In this document: positions 50,016 through 58,404 of the stretch, one piece after another
Position numbering within the stretch: the first letter of the stretch is position 1
Layout: each line of letters starts with the position of its first letter
Origin: Thiospirochaeta perfilievii
GTDB lineage: Bacteria; Spirochaetota; Spirochaetia; DSM-2461
NCBI RefSeq assembly: GCF_008329945.1
Contig: NZ_CP035807.1
Coordinates: 3,348,001-3,412,000, forward strand
Direction of reading: 5' to 3'
DNA length: 64,000 nucleotides
The notes under the pieces: generated by a model
The model's input: only the letters and a program-made list of their open reading frames with translations
The model's database searches: none
What the model was told of the DNA's origin: nothing
Translations under genes and position numbers: made by a program

Positions 50016-50156
50016 TTAAACTGTTCTTTTAGTTGTTGATGTTCTAGCCTTTACTATCTCTAGTTCTTTTACTAAATCATCTCTGTTGTTTTTTAAGGAT
50101 TGAACCGCCTTTTGAAGTTCAACTATTTTTTTATCTAATGCAGTGATTCTATTCAT
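50016..50156 (-). CDS. Small coiled-coil protein, 46 residues
   Basis: Start ATG 50156 with a strong ribosome site, AAGGAG, 7 nt upstream. The protein begins MNRITALDKKIVELQKAVQS and is almost entirely one charged heptad-patterned helix, ending RTSTTKRTV. Size and pattern recall ZapB-like or SlyX-like helpers, but no family can be claimed. It lies between the methyltransferase gene (48 bp upstream) and hisS (66 bp downstream) on the same strand, so probably in one transcript. Confidence 0.7.
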   Translation of the reverse strand: MNRITALDKKIVELQKAVQSLKNNRDDLVKELEIVKARTSTTKRTV

Positions 50157-50203
50157 TTCATCTCTCCTTAAAATAAATAACGGCACCTTCTAAAAAAAGT
50201 TTA

Positions 50204-50938
50204 TTATTTAGTTCCTATTACTACTAATCTTTTTGAATCCATATTATAGGGATCCCCACTGTAATTTCCAAAGATCTCTACCTCTTTAAAGCCTACACTA
50301 TACATCATTGTTGCTAACTCTACCGCTGAATAGATCCTTGTATCAAATGTTCTCTCGTGCATAACACTATCCTTGTAGTACATCCATTTACTCTGTAAAA
50401 CAGTAAAGCAGTCCTTTACTATATACTCTAGAAATACTTTAACCCCTCCAGACTCAAACCAGATGTTTCTTTCGTAATCCCTACACAGTAGCTCTTTGCC
50501 TTGGGTATCTATTAGATATTTCCCCCCAGGTTTCAATCCGTTAAAAACGTTTTTCAAACCTTCTATTTCATCATCTTCACTATCTAGCAACCCAAAGGAT
50601 GTAAACATGTTAATAGCGTAGTCATATTTATCAATCTCTTTAAGCTCTGTTATATCACCTAATATATAGTCAAGGTTTTTTACACCTTTTCCGCTCTCTA
50701 TAGCCCTATCTATATAGTATTTTGTAATATCGATACCTGTAGTTTCAACTCCTTTAAGAGCAAAAAGTTTGCTATAACGACCAAAACCGCAGCAGACATC
50801 TAGAAGTTTGTCCCCTTTTTCTAATTTAAGGAGTGTAAATAAATTATCAACATCTTCTTTGGTTTTATCCATTCTGTTTCTATCATACATAAGTAATTCA
50901 AACTCTTTCCAAAAAGATTCATCATAACAAATATTCAT
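50204..50938 (-). CDS. Class I SAM-dependent methyltransferase
   Basis: 244 residues. The SAM-binding motif LLDVCCGFGRYSKLFALKG is near 60, an acidic strand end (TGIDITKYYIDRA) follows, then GDITEL and the post-motif GGKYLIDTQGKEL. Substrate cannot be predicted; small-molecule methyltransferases of the Methyltransf_25/11 type look similar. AAGGGG lies 6 nt before ATG. Confidence 0.85.
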   Translation of the reverse strand: MNICYDESFWKEFELLMYDRNRMDKTKEDVDNLFTLLKLEKGDKLLDVCCGFGRYSKLFALKGVETTGIDITKYYIDRAIESGKGVKNLDYILGDITELKEIDKYDYAINMFTSFGLLDSEDDEIEGLKNVFNGLKPGGKYLIDTQGKELLCRDYERNIWFESGGVKVFLEYIVKDCFTVLQSKWMYYKDSVMHERTFDTRIYSAVELATMMYSVGFKEVEIFGNYSGDPYNMDSKRLVVIGTK

Positions 50939-51036
50939 AAATACCCCTTAACACGTTAAAATAGTAATTTTATACTATATTCTAAAAAAAGATATGTATA
51001 TAATAAAGAATAGAATTATGGGGAGGTTAATTTTTC

Positions 51037-54000
51037 ATGAAGAAATTTAACTCAGTTGTAGCACTACTATTAGTTGGAAACTTATTATTTGGTGATGTTT
51101 TAGAATTAGCTTCACCTGGACTTACTGCAAGTTCAGCTTATTACGAAAGTAATAAAAACACATCAATAGCAATAAAAAATCCTGCTTTAACAGCGGATAT
51201 ACAAAGATATACTTTTGATTTAAGTTATCTATTATTACAGGGAATAACAGGGGATGAGACAGGAACAGGTCACTCTATAGGTATAGGTGGTGCCTTACCA
51301 TCTAAGTACGGTGTCTTCTCAACATCCTTAAACCTACTTTTAACCAACGGGTTAACCACATCTGATCTTAAGGTGGGAACAGCCGCAGGTTTAAATTTAA
51401 ACTTTTCAAAGGAGATCTATAGTGATCTCTATTTTGGAGCTGGATTATCATCTATATTTGGTTCTGATTCAACTGGTTTTGATTGGAGTCTTGGTTTAAA
51501 TCTTGGAATTGTCAAAAATTCAGGAGACTTATCTAAATACTTTAAGGATGTTAGATGGGGTTTTGCTCTAAATAATTTAGGAAAAGGGTATAAACAGGAT
51601 GGTTTAATAGATGCAAACTCACCATCACCAACCTTTACTCCCTCTGGTTTTTTTGAATTCTCTCTTCTTAATAATTCTGTTTTAGATCTAAATATCGCAT
51701 CTGAGGTTTCACTTCCATCTTTAACGGATCTAAATCTTGAAATTGGAGCAAGGGCTGTTTTATATAATAAAATAATTATAGATACATCTTTAAATGCAAA
51801 TCTAAGGGAATTAATTGATGGAGATGTAAGTAGGTTAATTCCATCCCTCTATTTTGGGTATGATTTTAATCTAGGTTCTGATGAAGCAAGGGGTTCACTA
51901 TCTGCTAATCCATATGCAAACGGAGTTTGGGCTATAGGAGCTTCAGGAACCGTTCCCTTAGGAGATAAGGATAAAAATCCTCCTGAAGTGGAAATTAATT
52001 ATAATGATATTCAGTATGTATCTCCAAACTTTGATGGAGTAAAGGATGAATTAAACTTTCCTGTAAATGCCACTGACGAGAGATATATTGTTGGATATGA
52101 GGTTGTTATTAAGGATAACTTTGGTAAAGTTGTAAAAAGAATAGTAAATAAGGATGAAAGACCTGAAAATGAGTCTATAAAAAATCTATTTACTAAACTA
52201 GTTGGTCCAAAAACAGGAATACCAGTGCCAGAGAGTTTTAGATGGGATGGTAAAAAAGATGATGGAGAGCTAGTCCCTGACGGTCAATATAGCTTCTTTA
52301 CAAAGTTTATAGATGATAATGGAAATTCAACCACATCTGAAATCTATAAATTCTACATAGATAATACAAAACCAAGTCTTGAGATCTCTGAACCTTCCGG
52401 TTTAGACCTGATCTTTAGTCCAAATGGTGATGGTAATAAGGATCAGTTATTAATCCCTCAATCAGGGAGTAATGAAGTAAGATGGTATGCTGAGATTACA
52501 GATTTTCTTGGTAATGCTGTTAAATCCCAGGCTTGGGATAATAATGAATTAAGTGATTTTACCTGGGATGGAAAGGACGATAGTGGCCAATTAGTTCCAG
52601 ATGGTGTGTATAAATATAAGGTTTCAAGTACAGATTTAGCAGGTAATAGCAACGAAGACTCTGTTGATAATATAATTATCAATACAAAACAGCCTCCTAT
52701 AGGGATTAATATAGACACTAATACCTTTTCTCCAAATGATGACGGTGTAAAGGACTACATGGAGTTTGTTTTAGATATACCAGTGAAAACAGGAATTCTT
52801 AACTGGAATTTAGTTATTAAAAATAAAAGTGGGGGGATTGTTAACGAGTTCTCTACTAAAAAACAGGGTTACTCAGTAATAGAAGATAATATTAGATTTA
52901 ATGGAGAGGACTTAAACGGCAAGTATCTTGAAGAGGGGATCTATACTGGAGAGTTAAGTGTAGTTTATCAAAATGGACATAGTCCAAAAGTTTTATCCCC
53001 TGAATTTAGTATCGATAATACTGCTCCAAAGGCTAGTGTAAAGGCTAAATATACTATGTTTTCTCCAAATGGAGATGGTAGTAAGGATCAGATTATATTT
53101 GATCAAACATCCTCAAAGGAAGAGGAGTGGTTTGGAGAGATTTTTGATGAGTTTGGAACATCAGTTTATAATGTTAACTGGAAGGGTGAGATTGATAAAC
53201 TTTTCTCATGGAATGGAAAAACAGATGATGGAGAACTTCTAAATGACGGGAAATTCAAATATATTTTATCATCAACTGATAAGTCTGGTAACAGCTACAA
53301 AGGTGAACCTGTTGAATTTGAGATTAATACAACTCCAACAGGAATAGACTTAGCCCTTAATAAAGACTCTTTTTCCCCTATTGATGGTAAAGACTTTATA
53401 GAACTAAAACCTGTTGTTCAAAGTAGCGTAAACCTAACTAACTACTCATTAGACATTGTTGATAGTAGGGATAGGGTTGTTAAAAATATATCAAATAGTG
53501 GAGAATTAGCCCCATCCTATAAGTGGTATGGAAAGGACAACCGTTCTAATCAGTTAAAGGATGATAACTACTATGCTAGAATATCCGGGGAGTTTTTAAA
53601 TGGAAACAAGGTGGTAACACTCTCTTCTCCAATTATATTAGATACTACAACTCCTGAAGTAACAGTAGTAAGAAAAGACAAATTTAGCGTATTTAGTCCT
53701 AATGGTGATGGTAAAAATGATTTTATAACTTTCTCTCAGAAAACTTCCAATGAAGATCAATGGATTGGAGAGGTAAAAAATAGTATTGGTGATACAGTAT
53801 TTACATCTAAATGGAGTGGTTTTGCTCCTAATGAATATATGTTTACCGGTAAAGATATGGATAACAAAAATCTTCCTGATGGTAAGTATATTTATACTCT
53901 TTATTCTAGGGATAAGGCTGGGAACATTGGTCGATCTAAGGATATGAGTGTTGAAATTGATACTGAAAATGTAGAACTCTTTGTAAGTAGTGATAAAACT

Positions 54001-56262
54001 CACTTTTCGCCTAATGGGGATAGTGTAAAAGATAGTATCGATTTTATTCCTGTTATTAAAAAAAGTGATGGTATCGACTCTCTAACCTATGATGTATTAG
54101 ACAAGGGTAATAAAACCATCTATTCAAAAAAACTTACAGGAGACTTTACTAATAAAATAACCTGGAATGGTAGAAGTAGTGATAATAAGAAAGTTGCTGA
54201 TGGGGAGTATTTAGTTCGTCTTACTGTAAATTACAAAAGGGGGGACTCTCCTAATGCATCTACTAAATTTATCCTAGATACAGTGGCTCCTGTAGCTAAC
54301 ATTACAGTTAATAACCTAATATTCTCACCTAATGGTGATGGAAATAAAGATTTTGCAGAGATTATTAATAGTTCAGAGGATAAGGCGACATGGACTCTCT
54401 CTATAAAAGATGAAGAGAATAGGGTTGTTAAAGAGAGAACCTTAAATGGTCTAGTAATTAAAGAGTGGAATTTTGATGGTAGAGCCCAGGATTTATCTCT
54501 ACTTAATAATGGTCGATATACTTACTCTTTAAATGGAATTGATGAAGCTGGTAATAGTTTTAACTCTAAAAATGTTATATTAACTATGGATAACAGCTCT
54601 TCTACAGTACTCGTAACCAATGATTATGAAGTTTTTTCTCCTAATAATGATAAAATAAAGGATGAAATAACATTTACAACAAGGGTTGATTCAAAAAGTC
54701 CTGTAGAGTCTTGGCTATTTAAAATTGTTAATGAGAAAAATGTAACTGTAAAAGAGTTTAGTGGAAAAAGAGCTCCTAAAGAGATTGTTTGGAACGGACT
54801 TAAGGATGATGGTAAAAACCTTGTTAGTCAGGGTAAATATAAGGGCGTTATGAGTGTTATCCATGAAAATGGTAATAATCCTTCAACTTCAACACCTCTA
54901 TTTGAATTAGACTCACTATATCCAGAGATTGATATAAAAACCTCTAATAAGCTATTTTCACCTAATGGTGATGGTTTAAAAGACTCTGTTTATATTACTC
55001 AAAAAGCTACTGGAGAGGATCTATATCATGGTGTCATTTATGATGATAAAAATAGTGTTATAAATGAGTGGTACTGGAAAAACTCTATAGATAATCTAAA
55101 CTGGGATGGTAAGGACTCATCTGGAAACACTGCTAGGGATGGTGTATATAAGTATGTTGTTGATACTACCGATTTAGGTGGGAATAAAAGTGTAAAAACT
55201 ATTAAGGATATTACAATAGATACAGAGGATACAGATATCTTTATTACTTATAAAAAACCTGTATTTGCACCGGACCTTTCAAATAGACTCGGGGGGCAAA
55301 TATTTGGTTTAATTGTAAATAATAGAAAGGGTATTGAGAGCTGGAAAATAACAATTAAGGATAAGACAGAAGTTATTAAGGTTGTAGAAGGTGAAGGATC
55401 AATTCCTGATACATTAGAGTGGGATGGAAGGGATAAAAATGGTTCCTTTACAAATGGTTTATTAACTGCCGAGTTTAACGTTGTTTATACTAAAGGGAAC
55501 TCACCTACCTACTTAACTAAAGAGTTTGTTGCAGATAGTGATACCCCTTTAATTAGAGTAGAGACAACACCTACTCCATTCTCCCCTGATAACGACTTTG
55601 TAGATGATGAGTTAGAGATTAGTATAGGTGTAAAAGATCTCTCTAGTATAAAGAGTTGGTCATTTGATATAAAAGATCCTAAAGGAAATGACTTTATCTC
55701 ATTCCAAGGAGAAGGTAAGCCTGGTAATAAAATTATTTGGGATGGTAAAAGTAGTAAGGGTGAGCTAGTTCAAGCAGCAGAAGAGTACTCATATACTATG
55801 AGTGTAGAGGATGTTGCAGGACATACTGGAGTATTTAGAGGTGAGATACCTGTAGATATTATGGTTATTAAAGATGGAAATAAGTTAAAAATTAGGGTTT
55901 CAAGTATAATTTTTGAACCTAATTCTTCAAGATTAGCTCTGTCTGGAACTAATGGGGAAGCAAACTTAAAAATACTTAAAAGATTAAGTGAAATATTAGA
56001 TAAATACTCAAGTTATAAAATTGAGGTTGAAGGTCATGCCCATAATATTTATGGAAATAGAATAACTAAGAGTCAAAGAAGTAGCCTAATAGATTTTTCT
56101 AGAGAGAGGGCAGAAGAGGTAAAATCTTCCCTTGAAGATCTAGGAATCTCAGGTAACAGAATGACAACAGTTGGTATTGGTGGTAATGACCCTGTAGTTG
56201 AATTTGATGATGTAGAGAATGCATGGAAGAACAGACGAGTAGAGTTTGTTCTTGTGAAATAA
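51037..56262 (+). CDS. Giant surface protein: outer-membrane barrel, 12 alternating Ig-like repeats, OmpA domain
   Basis: 1741 residues. Signal peptide 1-20. Residues about 25-300 resemble a PorV/UPF0164-type outer-membrane barrel (YGVFSTSLNLLLT, LNLNFSKEIYSDLYFGAGLS). Twelve repeats of about 105 residues begin with a motif like FSPNGDGxKD (near 327, 460, 565, 674, 777, 885, 989, 1096, 1198, 1306, 1407, 1513), a FlgD-Ig/CHU-like fold with possible Ca2+-binding Asp/Asn loops. The C-terminal ~120 residues are an OmpA-type peptidoglycan-binding domain (SSIIFEPNSSRLALSG, VEGHAHN, RAEEVKSSLEDLGI, NRRVEFVLV). It may link the outer membrane to the wall. GGGGAGG lies upstream of ATG; rlmKL follows after 9 bp. 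Confidence 0.88.
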   Translation: MKKFNSVVALLLVGNLLFGDVLELASPGLTASSAYYESNKNTSIAIKNPALTADIQRYTFDLSYLLLQGITGDETGTGHSIGIGGALPSKYGVFSTSLNLLLTNGLTTSDLKVGTAAGLNLNFSKEIYSDLYFGAGLSSIFGSDSTGFDWSLGLNLGIVKNSGDLSKYFKDVRWGFALNNLGKGYKQDGLIDANSPSPTFTPSGFFEFSLLNNSVLDLNIASEVSLPSLTDLNLEIGARAVLYNKIIIDTSLNANLRELIDGDVSRLIPSLYFGYDFNLGSDEARGSLSANPYANGVWAIGASGTVPLGDKDKNPPEVEINYNDIQYVSPNFDGVKDELNFPVNATDERYIVGYEVVIKDNFGKVVKRIVNKDERPENESIKNLFTKLVGPKTGIPVPESFRWDGKKDDGELVPDGQYSFFTKFIDDNGNSTTSEIYKFYIDNTKPSLEISEPSGLDLIFSPNGDGNKDQLLIPQSGSNEVRWYAEITDFLGNAVKSQAWDNNELSDFTWDGKDDSGQLVPDGVYKYKVSSTDLAGNSNEDSVDNIIINTKQPPIGINIDTNTFSPNDDGVKDYMEFVLDIPVKTGILNWNLVIKNKSGGIVNEFSTKKQGYSVIEDNIRFNGEDLNGKYLEEGIYTGELSVVYQNGHSPKVLSPEFSIDNTAPKASVKAKYTMFSPNGDGSKDQIIFDQTSSKEEEWFGEIFDEFGTSVYNVNWKGEIDKLFSWNGKTDDGELLNDGKFKYILSSTDKSGNSYKGEPVEFEINTTPTGIDLALNKDSFSPIDGKDFIELKPVVQSSVNLTNYSLDIVDSRDRVVKNISNSGELAPSYKWYGKDNRSNQLKDDNYYARISGEFLNGNKVVTLSSPIILDTTTPEVTVVRKDKFSVFSPNGDGKNDFITFSQKTSNEDQWIGEVKNSIGDTVFTSKWSGFAPNEYMFTGKDMDNKNLPDGKYIYTLYSRDKAGNIGRSKDMSVEIDTENVELFVSSDKTHFSPNGDSVKDSIDFIPVIKKSDGIDSLTYDVLDKGNKTIYSKKLTGDFTNKITWNGRSSDNKKVADGEYLVRLTVNYKRGDSPNASTKFILDTVAPVANITVNNLIFSPNGDGNKDFAEIINSSEDKATWTLSIKDEENRVVKERTLNGLVIKEWNFDGRAQDLSLLNNGRYTYSLNGIDEAGNSFNSKNVILTMDNSSSTVLVTNDYEVFSPNNDKIKDEITFTTRVDSKSPVESWLFKIVNEKNVTVKEFSGKRAPKEIVWNGLKDDGKNLVSQGKYKGVMSVIHENGNNPSTSTPLFELDSLYPEIDIKTSNKLFSPNGDGLKDSVYITQKATGEDLYHGVIYDDKNSVINEWYWKNSIDNLNWDGKDSSGNTARDGVYKYVVDTTDLGGNKSVKTIKDITIDTEDTDIFITYKKPVFAPDLSNRLGGQIFGLIVNNRKGIESWKITIKDKTEVIKVVEGEGSIPDTLEWDGRDKNGSFTNGLLTAEFNVVYTKGNSPTYLTKEFVADSDTPLIRVETTPTPFSPDNDFVDDELEISIGVKDLSSIKSWSFDIKDPKGNDFISFQGEGKPGNKIIWDGKSSKGELVQAAEEYSYTMSVEDVAGHTGVFRGEIPVDIMVIKDGNKLKIRVSSIIFEPNSSRLALSGTNGEANLKILKRLSEILDKYSSYKIEVEGHAHNIYGNRITKSQRSSLIDFSRERAEEVKSSLEDLGISGNRMTTVGIGGNDPVVEFDDVENAWKNRRVEFVLVK

Positions 56263-56271
56263 GAGGATATA

Positions 56272-58404
56272 TTGATTAAAGATTTAAAATTATTTTGTAC
56301 CTGCCCTTTAAATACAGAGGAGTTATTAGTTAACGAGCTTGTAGATTTAGGGGCAGAAAATTGTAAGATATCACCATCAGGTGTTGCTTTTAATGGAAAT
56401 TTAGAGATTGTCTATAAGGCTTGTCTATGTTCTAGAATTGCAGGAAAACTGTTTCTAGAATTAGTTGAGTTTGATCTTAATGATCAACATGATATCTATA
56501 AATTTGCTAAAGAGATTCCATGGGATGAACACTTCTCTGTTGATGATACCTTTGCTACTTCTGCTGCTGTAGTTAAAAGTAGGGTAAAAAATAGTAAATA
56601 TGCATCCCTGTTAGTAAAGGATGCTATAGCTGATTATTTTAAAGATAAGTATGAAAGAAGGCCAAATGTAGACCCTAAAAAACCTTCGGTTAAAGTACAT
56701 CTGCATATTAGTAAAAATAAGGCAAGTATCTCCCTTGATCTCTCAGGGGAGTCTCTGCATAAACGGGGGTATAGGGATGGGAATGCCCATGCTGCTTTAA
56801 AAGAGAATGTTGCTGCTGCACTACTATATCGTGGGAACTGGCCAAAAATGTCCAAGGAAGGTCTAAACTTTTTAGATCCAATGTGTGGTTCAGGAACACT
56901 TTTAATAGAAGCTGCATATATCGCTACAAATACCCCTCCTGGATATTATAGACACTACTATGGGTTTCTAGGTTGGCTTAAACACGATGTAGACCTATGG
57001 GATGAGGTCTTTGATGATGTTGAAAAGTCTATTAGACCTTATAGTGGAGTAATACGAGGTTTTGATATGGATAGGGATGCAATATCTCAATCTATTCATA
57101 ATATTAGTAATGCTGGTTTCTCTAAGCTAATTCACGTAGAAAAATCTGAGTTATCTGAATTTGAAGTTGTTGAGAGTATGACCTACAAAAGTGGATTAAT
57201 ATGTATAAACCCACCCTATGGTGTAAGGTTAGGGGATGTCCCTGAACTTAAAAAACTTTATGCAGAGTTTAGTAACCTGTTTTTAGAAAAATTACCTGGT
57301 TGGAAACTCTCTGTAATTACTGGCGAGGATGAACTTTCAAGGGTTATACCACTAAAAATCGATAAAAAACATACCCTTTTTAATGGGGCAATAAAGTGTA
57401 CAGTCTCCCATTTTACCCTTGAGGATAATAAAAAGAAGGTTGAAGCACCTCTTTCCCAGGGTGGTATTTCCTTTAAAAATAGATTGATAAAACGTAGTAA
57501 ACACTTAGGTAAATGGGCTAAAAGATCAGGGGTATCCTGTTACAGAGTATATGATGCTGATCTTCCAGATTACAATGTAGCAATAGATATATATGAGAAT
57601 ACTTGGATTACTGTTTCTGAATACCAAGCTCCAAAAGAGATTGAGTTACATGTTGTAAAAAAAAGGTTAGATGAAGTTTTAAGGGTTGTTCCAGAGGTTT
57701 TAGACGTAGATAGTGATAACGTATATCTAAAAGTTCGAAAAAGACAAAAAGGTTCGACACAGTATTACAAAAATGATACATCAAAAGAGTTTAATATTGT
57801 ACATGAGTCGGGAGCAAAATTTTATGTTAACTTTAAGGATTACCTAGATACTGGTATATTCTTAGACCATAGACCTATAAGGCGATGGATTAGGGATAAT
57901 GTTGAAGGAAAGTCTCTTTTGAATTTATTTAGCTATACAGGTACAGTTACTAGTTTAGCAGCTATAGGAGGTGCTAAATCAACAACAACAGTTGATGCAA
58001 GTAAAACCTATATAGAGTGGGCTAAAAGAAATATACAGTTAAATGGACTCTATAGTGAGAATCATAAATTCTTTGTTTCTGATACCAAGGAGTGGTTAAA
58101 AAAAGATAGAAATAGTTACGATGTAATATTTTTAGACCCACCTACCTTTTCTAACTCTAAAAGTGGAAGAGATATATTTGACGTGCAAGTGGATTATATT
58201 GAATTAATTCAATTATGTGCTAAAATACTTAAAAAGAGTGGTGTAATAATATTTTCAAATAACTTTAGAAAATTTAAATTTGATGAAACACTCTTTCCTG
58301 ATCTTGAGATAAAAGATATTAGTAGTAGTACTATAGATCAAGATTTTAGTAATAATCCTAAAATACATAGATGTTGGGAGATTAAATGGCAGACGAACCA
58401 TTAG
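56272..58404 (+). CDS. rlmL: Bifunctional 23S rRNA methyltransferase RlmKL
   Basis: 710 residues, the fused form. The THUMP domain (about 45-160) is followed by the RlmL half, with the SAM motif LDPMCGSGTLLIEAAY near 205 and catalytic NPPYGVRL near 318. The C-terminal RlmK half has LLNLFSYTGTVTSLAAIGG near 550 and DPPTFSNSK near 625. The two halves methylate G2445 (N2) and G2069 (N7). Start is TTG 56272 with AGAGGA nearby. It overlaps the next gene by 19 bp. Confidence 0.95.
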   Translation: MIKDLKLFCTCPLNTEELLVNELVDLGAENCKISPSGVAFNGNLEIVYKACLCSRIAGKLFLELVEFDLNDQHDIYKFAKEIPWDEHFSVDDTFATSAAVVKSRVKNSKYASLLVKDAIADYFKDKYERRPNVDPKKPSVKVHLHISKNKASISLDLSGESLHKRGYRDGNAHAALKENVAAALLYRGNWPKMSKEGLNFLDPMCGSGTLLIEAAYIATNTPPGYYRHYYGFLGWLKHDVDLWDEVFDDVEKSIRPYSGVIRGFDMDRDAISQSIHNISNAGFSKLIHVEKSELSEFEVVESMTYKSGLICINPPYGVRLGDVPELKKLYAEFSNLFLEKLPGWKLSVITGEDELSRVIPLKIDKKHTLFNGAIKCTVSHFTLEDNKKKVEAPLSQGGISFKNRLIKRSKHLGKWAKRSGVSCYRVYDADLPDYNVAIDIYENTWITVSEYQAPKEIELHVVKKRLDEVLRVVPEVLDVDSDNVYLKVRKRQKGSTQYYKNDTSKEFNIVHESGAKFYVNFKDYLDTGIFLDHRPIRRWIRDNVEGKSLLNLFSYTGTVTSLAAIGGAKSTTTVDASKTYIEWAKRNIQLNGLYSENHKFFVSDTKEWLKKDRNSYDVIFLDPPTFSNSKSGRDIFDVQVDYIELIQLCAKILKKSGVIIFSNNFRKFKFDETLFPDLEIKDISSSTIDQDFSNNPKIHRCWEIKWQTNH

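Noticed and set aside
53638-54003. Minus-strand frame within the giant repeat protein
   Set aside because: A shadow of the repeat sequence; Ile/Thr-rich with no coding signal.
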